Source: Deltaproteobacteria bacterium (GTDB lineage Bacteria; Desulfobacterota; Desulfobulbia; Desulfobulbales; Desulfocapsaceae). From it: a stretch of DNA of 32,305 bases. The notes beneath the pieces are model-generated. The model ran no database searches and was not told the DNA's origin. It saw only the letters and a program-made list of their open reading frames with translations. This document shows, piece after piece, positions 1 to 10,217 of this stretch; position 1 is the first letter of the stretch; the number at the start of each line of letters is the position of its first letter. Both the position numbers and the translations under genes were made by a program. The stretch covers positions 1 through 32,305 of the forward strand of contig JAFDME010000003.1 of assembly GCA_019306075.1 (NCBI GenBank). Reading direction: 5' to 3'.

Positions 1-819
1 ATTGAGTGCCCTGCCCTGTTTTCCGCGTACCTCCCCGATTAAAGACCAACCGAAGGGAAGGGTCAGCAGGGGGAGACAGATCAGCATCGATTTATTGCCG
101 GAAATCACCATTACAACCGGAACAAGATAACTGGTAACTATCAGTGCGGTATAGCCACGCACGGTCCACCTATAGCCCAGAATCACCGCCAGGGTATTCT
201 TCCCTGCCCTGCTGTCCGTCTCCCTGTCCCGCAGATTATTGACAACCATTATAGCAGTTATCAGCAGTCCCGGTGGTATTGCTGCAAAGACAGCCATCCG
301 GCTCAACTCTCCCGCCTGAATAAAATAGGTGGAGCAGACCGCGACCAGGCCAAAAAAAATAAAAACAAAGAGCTCGCCGAGACCATGGCTGGCAAGAGGG
401 TAGGGACCGCCGCTGTATGCCAGTGCTGCCAATATGGAAGATCCGCCGATTACCGCAATGACCGTGCCGCCGACACTGACCAGGTAGAGGAAAAGCAGAG
501 CAGCAAGGAAAAGAGAGAGAATCATCGCCCGTTTAACTTCCAGCGGAGGAATCAGGCCGCTCTGGGTCACCCGCACAGGTCCCAGCCTCTCTTCCGAGTC
601 CACATTACTCTTAAAATCAAAATAGTCGTTGGCAAGATTAACTGCTATCTGCAGTACAATCGCACAGAAAAGGCATGCCAGAGCGGGCATGGGCAGAAAC
701 CTGCCATCGGCAACGGCAACGGCTGACCCCACAACCACAGGTGCCACGGCAGCAGGCAGTGTTTTTGGTCGTGCGGCCTGGATCCAGAGTGAGAGTTTTG
801 CTGAAAAATGATTTTGCAT
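1..819 (-). CDS. menA: 1,4-dihydroxy-2-naphthoate polyprenyltransferase-like (UbiA family), C-terminus cut by window edge
   Basis: Not in the ORF track because it runs off the left edge. Minus-strand reading from ATG at 819 gives MQNHFSAKLSLWIQAARPKTLPAAVAPVVVGSAVAVADG...LQIAVNLANDYFDFKSNVDSEERLGPVRVTQSGLIPP...VVNNLRDRETDSRAGKNTLAVILG, with UbiA motifs NxxxDxxxD and DxxxD. Confidence 0.9.
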   Translation of the reverse strand, partial: MQNHFSAKLSLWIQAARPKTLPAAVAPVVVGSAVAVADGRFLPMPALACLFCAIVLQIAVNLANDYFDFKSNVDSEERLGPVRVTQSGLIPPLEVKRAMILSLFLAALLFLYLVSVGGTVIAVIGGSSILAALAYSGGPYPLASHGLGELFVFIFFGLVAVCSTYFIQAGELSRMAVFAAIPPGLLITAIMVVNNLRDRETDSRAGKNTLAVILGYRWTVRGYTALIVTSYLVPVVMVISGNKSMLICLPLLTLPFGWSLIGEVRGKQGRALN

Positions 820-847
820 AGCCTGATCAGTTCGAAAAAATTTTCAC

Positions 848-1606
848 CTAATCCCCGTCAACAAACATATGTTTACTGACCTTTAACTCAATGGAGTATA
901 TGGCAAAATAGAGCAATACACCCAGTACTCCCATGCCCATAATACCGGTATACATTTCCGGATAAAGCAGCACCTGATAGGTTTCAATAACGATATAGTA
1001 CCCGAGACCGTAACTGGTCAATGACTGTTCCGCAATAAAAAGTACTGCAACCGCAGTTCCCACTGAAACCCGAAGGGCCGTCAATATTGCCGGAATCGAT
1101 GCGGGTATATAGACATATCTGAATAGAGCGCGTCTGCCCGCACCAAGCGACTTCACAGAGAGGATCAGTTCTTTTCTCAATCCGGCGGCCTCATCACGTA
1201 CCACCACCAGAATCTGAAAAAATATAATAGTGGCGATAAGGGTGATTTTTGAGAGATCCGTTATCCCCATCAGAACATAGATGACCGGCAGGAAAATAAT
1301 CTTTGGTATTGGATAAAGTATGGCGATAAGCGGCCCCACCACCCTGTCCAGACGGGGCATCTGCCCCAGAGCCAGTCCCAGGGGAGCGGCAAGCAGAGTG
1401 GCGGCAACAATAGCCGCAAGAACCCGACCCGCTGATGCGAGAAAATGGAGACCCAGCTCACCCCTGATATTCTGCAGAAAAAGAGGCACCACCACCAGAG
1501 GTGACGGCAGAATAGGCCGATTTACAAACAGGGCCATAAGCTGCCAGAGAAGAAAAAACATAGCTACTCCACCAAGAGTAGACAGAAATGTCGCCTTTTT
1601 CTTCAT
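848..1606 (-). CDS. ABC transporter permease, NitT/TauT (SsuC/TauC) type
   Basis: Multi-TM protein with a BPD_transp_1-like EAA region (KELILSVKSLGAGRRALFRYVYIPASIPAILTALRVSVGTA). Confidence 0.9.
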   Translation of the reverse strand: MKKKATFLSTLGGVAMFFLLWQLMALFVNRPILPSPLVVVPLFLQNIRGELGLHFLASAGRVLAAIVAATLLAAPLGLALGQMPRLDRVVGPLIAILYPIPKIIFLPVIYVLMGITDLSKITLIATIIFFQILVVVRDEAAGLRKELILSVKSLGAGRRALFRYVYIPASIPAILTALRVSVGTAVAVLFIAEQSLTSYGLGYYIVIETYQVLLYPEMYTGIMGMGVLGVLLYFAIYSIELKVSKHMFVDGD

Positions 1607-2415
1607 GGGAAAACCGGCCCTCCCGCCCGGCCCGTGCCGGAGCCTGAGCCGAGTATATCCCTGAGCTCCTCGCAGCGATCGATGAATTCAGGGCTGTTTC
1701 GCTTGTCTATATTGCCTGAAAGATGGTTCTCCCTTATCACAGGCTGACAGTTACAGGGATCATGAAGTACCAGGATCTTTTCACCCAGAACAACAGCCTC
1801 TTCAATATCATGGGTTACCGTCACCGATGTCAGCCCCGACTGCAGATGAAAGCTGTTCATCACTTTTTGCAGCTCCTCCCTGATCGGGGCATCAAGAGCG
1901 GAAAAAGGTTCATCCATAAGGAGAAGGTCCGGCTGCAGAACAAGGGTTCTGGCAATGGCTGCCCGCTGACGCTGCCCCCGGGAAAGCTGTGACGGGTACA
2001 TTTCTCTCAGGTTATCAATACCGAGCCAGGAGAGCCAGTGATTAACCCTTTTATCATCCTCATCTTCATTGAGCTGCATACCCGCAGGGCTGTGTTTTCC
2101 GTCCGGCCCGTAAAACTTTCTCACCTTGAGACCAAGCCGTGTATTATTCTCCACAGTCGCCCAGGGGAGAAGACCGTGATCCTGCAGCACCAGACCTGTG
2201 GAAGGCCTGGCCCTGGTAATCCTACGTCCACCGACCATTATTTTACCCCGGACAGGCTTATTCAGACCGGCGAAAAGAAACAGCAGAGTGCTCTTGCCGC
2301 AGCCGGACGGGCCGATAATTGTCCACGCCTCACCACGGTTTACACGGAAGGAAAAATCACGAAACAGCTCTACCCCGTCCCTGTAGTGAAAGAGAAGATC
2401 TTCAACCTCAATCAT
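1603..2415 (-). CDS. ABC transporter ATP-binding protein, NitT/TauT type
   Basis: Walker A GPSGCGKST, signature LSRGQRQRAAIART, Walker B LLLMDEPFSALD. ATGA overlap with the permease gene. Confidence 0.93.
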   Translation of the reverse strand: MIEVEDLLFHYRDGVELFRDFSFRVNRGEAWTIIGPSGCGKSTLLFLFAGLNKPVRGKIMVGGRRITRARPSTGLVLQDHGLLPWATVENNTRLGLKVRKFYGPDGKHSPAGMQLNEDEDDKRVNHWLSWLGIDNLREMYPSQLSRGQRQRAAIARTLVLQPDLLLMDEPFSALDAPIREELQKVMNSFHLQSGLTSVTVTHDIEEAVVLGEKILVLHDPCNCQPVIRENHLSGNIDKRNSPEFIDRCEELRDILGSGSGTGRAGGPVFP

Positions 2416-2424
2416 TGACAGACA

Positions 2425-3378
2425 CTATCTGGCCAGAAAATCAGAGGTTACAGAATCCCCGTACACAAGAGGCGCGGAGAGAAGTTTTTTCTCAACCATC
2501 CAGTCCATAACATCATCCCACTGGGCCAGATTTGGAACACGCTTTCTCGGGTAGGGCGGGATAGTGAAACTGACTTGAACGTTGCCGGGGACTCTGATTT
2601 TTTTCAGCATCAGCTCTTTATATTTTGCCGGATCCGCATTGAGATCGGCAGCGGCCCTGTCCCAGGCCACCATAAACTTTTTTACGGCATCGGTTTTGTC
2701 CGCAAGGGCGGCTGCAGAAAAGCTGATAACACTGGCACTCAACCCGGCAAGAGCCGTATCATTGACAATCTCCACGGCACCGGCTGCAATAGCACTTGCA
2801 GCCAGAGGATCGGGCAGAGTTGCCGCCTTGATCTGTCCGGAAAGCAGTAACTGCAGTCGTTCCGGCAGAACAGGGACGGACTGGTAGTGAATTTCCCCCC
2901 CCTCAACACCCCCCGCCTGCAAAAGCCGGCCGGTTATATATTCGATAATTGTATTTTTTGATATGCCCACAGGAATACCAGCCAGATCCTTTACCCCTGA
3001 ATAACTGCTTCCCGGCGCAGCAAGAATTCTGAAAATAGGTCTGTCACCTATGGGAGACCTGGCTATCGCAATAATTTTCAGCTGAACCTTATCCCTGTTA
3101 AAAATTGCCGCACCGGAGATCTCATTTATCATACCGTCAATCCGGCCCGCCTGCATCAGCTGATCCCGCTCTACTGCACTGCCTACAGGCAGAGTCTCTA
3201 CAGTGATACCGGATTCCTTGAAATACCCGCTCTCCTCCGCTACAAATATCGGCAGTACGCTGGGGATCGGCAGCAGTGCCAGCCGGAGAAGATGAGCCTC
3301 TTTAGCAGCTGATGCCATTGAAATCATGGAAAAGGACAGTAAAATACAGTGAAAAAAAATCAGACACTTTTTTATCAT
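2425..3378 (-). CDS. ABC transporter substrate-binding protein (NMT1/SsuA-like) with signal peptide
   Basis: N-terminal signal peptide (MIKKCLIFFHCILLSFSMISMASAA), then LPSVLPIFVAEESGYFKESGITVET-type motif. Adjacent to cognate ATPase and permease. Confidence 0.88.
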   Translation of the reverse strand: MIKKCLIFFHCILLSFSMISMASAAKEAHLLRLALLPIPSVLPIFVAEESGYFKESGITVETLPVGSAVERDQLMQAGRIDGMINEISGAAIFNRDKVQLKIIAIARSPIGDRPIFRILAAPGSSYSGVKDLAGIPVGISKNTIIEYITGRLLQAGGVEGGEIHYQSVPVLPERLQLLLSGQIKAATLPDPLAASAIAAGAVEIVNDTALAGLSASVISFSAAALADKTDAVKKFMVAWDRAAADLNADPAKYKELMLKKIRVPGNVQVSFTIPPYPRKRVPNLAQWDDVMDWMVEKKLLSAPLVYGDSVTSDFLAR

Positions 3379-3491
3379 AACTCTCGCTCCTGCTGAAAAA
3401 TTCTACCCTGTTACTCTTTGATGGCGTCGTAAAAAAAAACGATATCCACTCAAACTCAGCTCCAACAAACACTCTTCTTCTGATTCAGCTG

Positions 3492-3581
3492 ACAGCAGGG
3501 TTGCAGCGGGGCACCGGCAAACAATCCCACAGCGAGGCACGAGCGTGGACGTTTGGTGGTATCCTGCTGCAACACTGCTGT
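3492..3581. repeat. long imperfect inverted repeat (about 30-nt arms, 28-nt spacer)
   Basis: 3493-3522 CAGCAGGGTTGCAGCGGGGCACCGGCAAAC pairs with reverse complement of 3551-3580 (CAGCAGTGTTGCAGCAGGATACCACCAAAC), 24/30 identical. Confidence 0.7.
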
Positions 3582-3596
3582 TTCATAAAACTACTC

Positions 3597-3647
3597 AACA
3601 GTGAACCTGATGCAGTGATAATCAAAAATTGCTGCATCATCACTGTT
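3597..3647. repeat. hairpin overlapping the proC stop codon (possible terminator)
   Basis: AACAGTGAACCTGATGCAG ... CTGCATCATCACTGTT, imperfect stem-loop; no strong T-tract on the proC (minus) side. Confidence 0.5.
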
Positions 3648-4488
3648 TTTCATTAACAAAATTCTTAACCATCATTTTTCCCAGCTCACTTGAGCGATTG
3701 GTCGCCGCCTCCACCGCATCCATAATCGTTGTGCGAAGTCCGCCCTTCTCAAGGGTGTGAATACCGGCAATCGATGTACCGCCGGGGGAGGTAACCCGAT
3801 CCTTTAACTGCCCCGGATGTTCATTCGACTCCAGCAGCAATTTTGCCGAACCCATGACGGTCTGCGCAGAGAGAAGCAGCGAATCTCTCCTGGAAAGGCC
3901 CATCTTCACCCCGGCATCGGCCATGGCATCAATTATCAGAAAGACATAGGCAGGACCGCTGCCACTGAGACCGGTAAAGGCATCCATCAGCATGTTTTCC
4001 TGAATAAAAACACTTATCCCGACCGAATCAAATATTGCCTTTGCCAGTTCAACATCACCATCAATAACAAATTCACCAGCGGCAATGGCGGTGGCACTCT
4101 CTTTCACAAAGGCGCAGATATTCGGCATCACCCTGATAAGCCGTAATTCCTTGCCGAGACCCGACGCTATAGCTGCCAATGGTACACCGGCTGCAATAGA
4201 AATAAGCAGTTTCGATTTATCGAGAACTTCGGCAGTTTCCTTCAGCACTGTCGCCAGGATCTGTGGTTTGGTCGCATAAACAATTATCCCCGATTTTTCA
4301 GCAACTTCAACATTGCTTGTTGTGGTAGAGATCCCATATTTCTGCCGCATCACCTCGAGCGGTTCTTCACGAATATCTGAACAGATAATATGCTCCGGAA
4401 TTGTTGCCCCGGAAAGGACAAGGCCGCTGATCAATGCCTCCCCCATATTACCGCTGCCTATAAAACCGATTCTCTTCTCCGTCAACAT
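3640..4488 (-). CDS. proC: pyrroline-5-carboxylate reductase
   Basis: Rossmann start IGFIGSGNMGEALISGL; C-terminal FTGLSGSGPAYVFLIIDAMADAGVKMGLSR...KDRVTSPGGTSIAGIHTLEKGGLR. Confidence 0.96.
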   Translation of the reverse strand: MLTEKRIGFIGSGNMGEALISGLVLSGATIPEHIICSDIREEPLEVMRQKYGISTTTSNVEVAEKSGIIVYATKPQILATVLKETAEVLDKSKLLISIAAGVPLAAIASGLGKELRLIRVMPNICAFVKESATAIAAGEFVIDGDVELAKAIFDSVGISVFIQENMLMDAFTGLSGSGPAYVFLIIDAMADAGVKMGLSRRDSLLLSAQTVMGSAKLLLESNEHPGQLKDRVTSPGGTSIAGIHTLEKGGLRTTIMDAVEAATNRSSELGKMMVKNFVNEKQ

Positions 4489-4674
4489 GGTTAGCTTACT
4501 CCTCGCTGGAAATGATTTTTACAAACAAAAAATTTATGGCTGTCTCTTAAAATTGAATGGTTAGAGTCTGTATCAAAAGACTTATCCCATTTATCGGGGT
4601 TAACACAGTATGAAGAAAACCTGATTCACACTCCGATGTAAAGCAAAATTACCCTTAACCTTTTTATTATCAGG

Positions 4675-6450
4675 ATGGATATCTGGATCACCTCGACAAT
4701 ACTGCTTCTAACCCTCTACTTCCTTGTCTCGGAGAAGATTTCCCTCGATCTTACAGCCGTCGGCATTATGGTCCTTCTGGTTGTAAGCAGAATTCTTTCC
4801 CCGGAGGAGGCGATTGCCGGTTTCGCAAACCCTGCTGTTATCACCGTGGGAGCCATGTTTGTTGTCTCCAAAGGGATGATGCGAACAGGCGGCATCGAAT
4901 TCCTGAGCAGAAAAGTTATTCAGGTCGCAGGCGGAAATTATAAACTTGCCCTGTTAATCATCCTTCTCACCGTTGCCGTCGCTTCCGCATTTATCAACAA
5001 CACTCCGGTTGTCATCCTCTTTATACCGGTCATCATGACATTCTGCTGCGAATATGGCCTCAGCCCCTCCAAATTTCTTATTCCTGTCTCCTATGTCTCT
5101 ATCCTTGCCGGCACCTGCACCCTTATCGGCACCTCAACAAATATCATAATAAGCGATCTCAGTGTCAGTTACGGTTATGACGGGCTGTCGATGTTTGAGC
5201 TCTCCATCATCGGTGTACCTCTGGCTCTTGCCGGTATTTTGTTCCTGTTTTTCGCAGCCCCTGAAATTCTGCCGTCACTGACCAACCCGGTTTGCCGGCT
5301 GCAGAACAGTGAGCACCGCCAGTACCTGGCAGAATTAAAAATTCCGAAAAACAGCGACCTGATCGGCAGAAACCCCGGAGATATTTTCAAAAAAAGATAT
5401 CCGGCCATGAATGTCATTGAACTGATCAATAAATCACATATTTATCGTCCCAACAGAGATGAAATGAAAATTGTGGCCGGAGATATCCTTCTCGTTAAAG
5501 GGTCACTAAACAATCTTGTCGATATTCTGCACCGGGAAAAGGTCGAACTTCCCTCCTCGGAAAAGGGATTGCTTCTCGGGGCACAAAAGGATGCACCCAT
5601 CGTAGTTGAACTGATCATCTCCCCTCATTCAACACTCCGGGGCCAGCGGCTGCTTACAACAGATCTGGCAAAAGATCCGGATGTTAACATCATTGCTGTT
5701 AAACGAAGCAACCTCCACATATCCGAGCAGCAGATACATGACGTATGGCTGCAGACCGGAGATATCCTGCTTATCTGGTGCCATGACAGCAAACTGGAGT
5801 CTATTCGTTCAGAAACCGATTATATCGTGGTGGAAGACGTTTATGAAGAGATAGTACACAAACGAAAGGCGTGGTGGTCCATAATAAATTTCATCGGCAT
5901 GGTGGGTACGGCAACTCTCGGCATTGCAGATATAATGACCTGCGCACTTACCGCCGCCTTTCTTATGATCATTACCGGCTGCCTGCAGATGCGGGACGCC
6001 TACAAGGCACTGCAGGGAGATGTGCTGCTGCTCATTGCCGGAACAATCGCCCTGGGAGCAGCCATGCAAAAAAGCGGCACCAGCCAACTCTATGCCGAAT
6101 CTTTCCTCAGCCTGTTTTCAGATTTTCCCCCGATAGTTGTCCTGGGAGCTATGATTCTGCTGACCAGCATCAGCTCCCAGCTTTTAAGCAACAACGCAAC
6201 CGCAATCCTTCTCCTTCCCATTGCCCTGTCAACCGCCGCAGCCATAAACGTTGATCCCAAACCTTTTATTGTGGGAATCTGCTTTGGTGCCAGTGCCTGT
6301 TTCGCCACGCCCATGGGATATCAGACAAACCTGATGGTCTATGGACCGGGGGGCTACCGGTTTATGGACTATCTGAAGCTGGGCATACCACTGAACCTCT
6401 TTGTGGTGATCGCGTCAACCCTCCTGATCCCTCTTGTCTGGCCATTTTAA
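4675..6450 (+). CDS. SLC13/DASS family anion permease with central TrkA-C (RCK_C) domains
   Basis: Multi-TM protein with FINNTPVVILFIPVI and SSQLLSNNATAILLLPIALSTA repeats, split by two RCK_C-like segments; C-term FATPMGYQTNLMVYGPGGY. Confidence 0.92.
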   Translation: MDIWITSTILLLTLYFLVSEKISLDLTAVGIMVLLVVSRILSPEEAIAGFANPAVITVGAMFVVSKGMMRTGGIEFLSRKVIQVAGGNYKLALLIILLTVAVASAFINNTPVVILFIPVIMTFCCEYGLSPSKFLIPVSYVSILAGTCTLIGTSTNIIISDLSVSYGYDGLSMFELSIIGVPLALAGILFLFFAAPEILPSLTNPVCRLQNSEHRQYLAELKIPKNSDLIGRNPGDIFKKRYPAMNVIELINKSHIYRPNRDEMKIVAGDILLVKGSLNNLVDILHREKVELPSSEKGLLLGAQKDAPIVVELIISPHSTLRGQRLLTTDLAKDPDVNIIAVKRSNLHISEQQIHDVWLQTGDILLIWCHDSKLESIRSETDYIVVEDVYEEIVHKRKAWWSIINFIGMVGTATLGIADIMTCALTAAFLMIITGCLQMRDAYKALQGDVLLLIAGTIALGAAMQKSGTSQLYAESFLSLFSDFPPIVVLGAMILLTSISSQLLSNNATAILLLPIALSTAAAINVDPKPFIVGICFGASACFATPMGYQTNLMVYGPGGYRFMDYLKLGIPLNLFVVIASTLLIPLVWPF

Positions 6451-6503
6451 CCGAACCCGAAAAGCTCAATATACAGGCAGGCGAAGACTCCGGGGCATAG
6501 TGT

Positions 6504-6547
6504 TTTTGCCGGTACCCTGCTGCGACACTGCAGTTACAGGAAGCTAC
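6504..6547. repeat. second copy of one arm of the 3492-3581 element
   Basis: TTTTGCCGGTACCCTGCTGCGACACTGCAGTTACAGGAAGCTAC vs GTTTGGTGGTATCCTGCTGCAACACTGCTGTTTCATAAAACTAC at 3551, about 34/44 identical by eye. Confidence 0.55.
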
Positions 6548-6586
6548 CGGGTAATGAAGCTGAAGTTCTGCAGTAACCAACTCTAT

Positions 6587-9500
6587 TTATTTAAACAGGT
6601 TCTGCAGCAATTTCCCGGCCTGCTCGGTGATCTTCTTTTTACCTGCCTGCATAAGCAGATCACCGATGGCATCCTCCACAAAATCGTCACTGAGGGATGG
6701 TTTGGCGACCGTCCCTTTAACAGGCACGGTTATATGGGTACCCTCCAGATATTTATAGCCATCGCTCCCCACCATGTTCTGTGTGACGGGGATCTGAACC
6801 TCATAGTCCAGACTCTGATCCAGCCCAACTGAACCGGTCATAGTGATTGAGTAATCTTTGATCTGCAGCTCCAGAGGTGAGCATCGCACGCGATCATCCT
6901 TGGCGACACATTGCATCGGTTTGTCACTCAGGGTGACTTCCCGCTCATTGGCCTTCATAAGGTCTAAAATCTTTGCCAGCAGACCGCCGACCTGGAGCCT
7001 TACATCATTAAAAGTCAAAGTGCAGGTTAATTCCCCGTCTTTCCGGGCCGCCTTATCCAGAGGCCAGCTGAGATGCTGCACACCAAGATCTACAGTTCCT
7101 GCGGAAATGGCAGAACCTTTAAAAAGAGGATGAATCTTTGCCAGCACATCACTTGACTCATCCTCGGTCAGGCCCACTCCGGTAAGCACTTTGCTGTTTT
7201 CAGGCAGCGAGAGCAGCGGCGGATCAGCGGTAAAATCAATCTTCGGTTTCAACACCATTTCCCCTCTGTTCACCATCCCCTGAATATCAATTCCGGCCAG
7301 TGAATCGGCCAGTACAACAGCAACCTCAAGAGATTCGATATCAACCCCTGTGGTCCGCACACTGTCCACATGGAACGAGGTTGAGAGTTCAGTGTGTTTC
7401 GGCAGATCCTTCCACTGCCCGTCAGCAGATCTGACCTTAACTGCAAACGACCGTTTCGCCGTACCGGCCATCTCAAGTTTTACATCTGAAAAAGCTTTAA
7501 TATAGTTTTCCAGGGCTTTCAGATCCAGAGTCATATCACCCTGGCTGGTAAACAGGTGCTCCTCCTTATCCGGAACAAGTTTACCCGCCCCCTCCAGAGA
7601 GAAGGGTGGAGAGGATATTGCCACCTTATCAAAGGAGAAATTCTGGTCATAGAGATCACCACTGAGATCCATGGCCAGTTTGATACCATCCTCGGACAAC
7701 AGCAGCTTATCTTCGGAACTCACCTTCAGAGGTCCAATGTCCCCTGCCAGTTGTACTGACTGATGTTGTGCATCGGTCAAATCGATATTGAGATTGACAG
7801 CTGTTTTGCCGGTAATCCCGGTGCCGGGCGGCAGCTTGATGATATCTGCCAGCAGTGTGGTCAAAGGTCCAAGGTTCAAATCTATACTGCCTTCGGTTCT
7901 GACCCCATTTTTTATCCGGCTCCAGTCACTAATTACCAGTTCAGGAAAGGCCAGATGACCGCTGCCTGTTTTTAACTTAACCGGTTTCAGTATGGCTGAT
8001 TTTTTTTTCAGATCTGCTGATCCCCGGGTGGTCAGTACCAGTTCTTTTTCACTGAACTTCTGGTTGCCGTTCTGAAAAAGAAAATCCCCGATATCCAGCC
8101 TGGTATCCGCAAGATTTAGCTTATCATCCTGTAAAGTGGCCCCGGTTGCAACATTCACCATGCCGCCAATCCGGGAATCAACAGGCAGCAGTTCCAAAGT
8201 CTGCAGCAGGGCGGTCAAACGACCCAGGTCAAAGGATCCCTTAAAACCAAAGTCTTTAAATGAAACAGCCGCCTCAGTAGAAGGCAGCAAGAGGTTTTTT
8301 ATCACTGCACTGCCGCTGCCTGCCCAGGACTTAAAACTGAGATCACTGTTTACTATTTCTCTGGGACGCATTTCCGGACCCAACCGCACATCGGCAATCA
8401 GATCAGCCTTAAATGTATCCAGGGGAGCAATGACACGATCATTATAGCGGAGGGTGAAATTGGTGATGCCAGCCTCTCCCCTGACCACCCGTACTGTTTC
8501 TGTTTTACCAGCCATCTGAAGGTTAAGATTGATTTTTCCCCCTGACTGCCAGCCGTCAAGTTGAATAAATTTTCCGATTTCCTTTAAGGCGAGGTTAATA
8601 TCAGCCTTAAGCTGAACATTCATATCATTGATATCACCCTGGCCCGTGCCATTCAGAAAAGCCGATTGAAGCACGAATTTATCCAGACGCACTCCTGATG
8701 CCCCCTGCATACCCCTGACTTCAAGGTTCACCGGCTTGTCCCAGGATATTTTCTTTTTGCCGGCCGCTCCCTCGAGTTTTGCCAGACGGACAGTGGCGTC
8801 AAAAAGTGTCTCCTTGTCACTACCGGTGACCTTTGCCTTGAGATCAATTTTACCAGTTGATACCGAGGTTCCCTTTTTCAGATTCAGAGTGGCGGGCAGC
8901 TGGGAGGAGAGCTGAGCCAGATCAATAACAGCCTGACCGGAAATCTCTTTTTTACTCTCACCGTCAAAGGTACCTGAAACCGTTCCCGAAGCAAAGGGAG
9001 AGGCCAGTTCCAGGTTGCTCAGGGTGAAGGTGGAACCTGCGCTTACTCCATCAATCTTCACCTCCACACTGTCCATGGACGGGCGGTCAGACTTAAACGG
9101 CCCTCCCTGCAGCATGATTTTCCTTCCTGCCAGAACCCCTTTTATCTGCAAAGCTGTCGCTGTACTTCCTGATACGCTCATATTCCCGTTGAGCTGCCCA
9201 CTGCCCGTAGGTCCACCACTGGTAGCAGCCAGAATAGACAGCAGATCCGCTATTTCCCAATTCTCTATATCGATATCCGCCCGGGACTGAATGTCATCCA
9301 ATTTTGCAATATCTCCCGCCGGCAGAGTGACCGTACCCTTCCCCTCCACCCTGCCTGTGCCGTCTCCGGATTGAAATTTGACCAGATAATCAAGAGAATG
9401 TTCAGCTCCGGCTATATCGAGCACGAGATTGAGGTCCTTTACCACCGGTTTCTCTGCCAGATCGGCAGAAATCACAATCACAGTGCCATTAACGATACTG

Positions 9501-9994
9501 ATCCTGCCCCCGATAAGAGGCAGCACCATTCCGCTGCTGTCATCGGTGGAACCGTCAGACTGCACTTTGGTCCCACTTTGCGGCCTCTTTTCCGCAGCCC
9601 CGACATCGGCTTCCGGCTGCTCAGAGCTCCCTTTCAGATAGACAGAAACTACCGGTTTTTCTATGGTGACACTGCCCACATCCGTATGGTTTATGGCAAG
9701 AGCCAGAAGTCCCTTGGGAACCTCGACATCCGCCACCTTTACCAGGACTCCCTCAGAAGGACTGTCATAGGAAATCCCACGGCATTGAATACCGCTGAAC
9801 CAGCCCAGGGAGAGGTCATCGAAATCAAGCTGACCGGCCAGCCTGGAACTGGCGGCCTGTTTCACCCTGTTTTCAGCCCAGCGGGTTGAAAGCAGGGTGG
9901 GAAGGGAGAACAGCCCTGCTAAAATAACCAACAACAAACATCCTGTTATCACCAGTAGCTTTGATTTCTTCTTCCAAAAAGGGATTTCTGCCAT
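6587..9994 (-). CDS. large AsmA-like inner-membrane-anchored protein (1135 aa)
   Basis: Single N-terminal TM, AsmA-like start (RVKQAASSRLAGQLDFDDLSLGWFSGI), long beta-rich repetitive body. Family call by architecture. Confidence 0.7.
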   Translation of the reverse strand: MAEIPFWKKKSKLLVITGCLLLVILAGLFSLPTLLSTRWAENRVKQAASSRLAGQLDFDDLSLGWFSGIQCRGISYDSPSEGVLVKVADVEVPKGLLALAINHTDVGSVTIEKPVVSVYLKGSSEQPEADVGAAEKRPQSGTKVQSDGSTDDSSGMVLPLIGGRISIVNGTVIVISADLAEKPVVKDLNLVLDIAGAEHSLDYLVKFQSGDGTGRVEGKGTVTLPAGDIAKLDDIQSRADIDIENWEIADLLSILAATSGGPTGSGQLNGNMSVSGSTATALQIKGVLAGRKIMLQGGPFKSDRPSMDSVEVKIDGVSAGSTFTLSNLELASPFASGTVSGTFDGESKKEISGQAVIDLAQLSSQLPATLNLKKGTSVSTGKIDLKAKVTGSDKETLFDATVRLAKLEGAAGKKKISWDKPVNLEVRGMQGASGVRLDKFVLQSAFLNGTGQGDINDMNVQLKADINLALKEIGKFIQLDGWQSGGKINLNLQMAGKTETVRVVRGEAGITNFTLRYNDRVIAPLDTFKADLIADVRLGPEMRPREIVNSDLSFKSWAGSGSAVIKNLLLPSTEAAVSFKDFGFKGSFDLGRLTALLQTLELLPVDSRIGGMVNVATGATLQDDKLNLADTRLDIGDFLFQNGNQKFSEKELVLTTRGSADLKKKSAILKPVKLKTGSGHLAFPELVISDWSRIKNGVRTEGSIDLNLGPLTTLLADIIKLPPGTGITGKTAVNLNIDLTDAQHQSVQLAGDIGPLKVSSEDKLLLSEDGIKLAMDLSGDLYDQNFSFDKVAISSPPFSLEGAGKLVPDKEEHLFTSQGDMTLDLKALENYIKAFSDVKLEMAGTAKRSFAVKVRSADGQWKDLPKHTELSTSFHVDSVRTTGVDIESLEVAVVLADSLAGIDIQGMVNRGEMVLKPKIDFTADPPLLSLPENSKVLTGVGLTEDESSDVLAKIHPLFKGSAISAGTVDLGVQHLSWPLDKAARKDGELTCTLTFNDVRLQVGGLLAKILDLMKANEREVTLSDKPMQCVAKDDRVRCSPLELQIKDYSITMTGSVGLDQSLDYEVQIPVTQNMVGSDGYKYLEGTHITVPVKGTVAKPSLSDDFVEDAIGDLLMQAGKKKITEQAGKLLQNLFK

Positions 9995-10217
9995 AGTGTC
10001 CTCTCTCCATTCAATATGGTGTCTTACTGATGTTAATTAGGCTGTTATGAGAAGAAAAAACGGAAAATCTGATCTGTCAATGGATCAACACCTGGGGGTT
10101 GGACCAGAAGCATTTTCATTTTTATTTCTCATCTCCTTAATGATAGACGAACGGTATGTCGAGTATTTATTCTAAAAAAGAGCATTAACTCTAAAATGGC
10201 AAGGAGAAAAGTACCGG

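Noticed and set aside
385-726. Plus-strand ORFs (113 aa, 60 aa) antisense to the left-edge gene
   Set aside because: The minus strand encodes a clear MenA-like protein that the track misses because it is truncated; the plus ORFs have low-complexity, unrecognisable sequence.
3417-3441. TTTGATGGCGTCGTAAAAAAAAAC as a dispersed repeat
   Set aside because: It looks familiar from other genomes but occurs only once here, so I cannot support it.
6587-9994. Many ORFs of 60-172 aa antisense to the AsmA-like gene
   Set aside because: Typical shadow ORFs of a long GC-moderate coding region; no family motifs.
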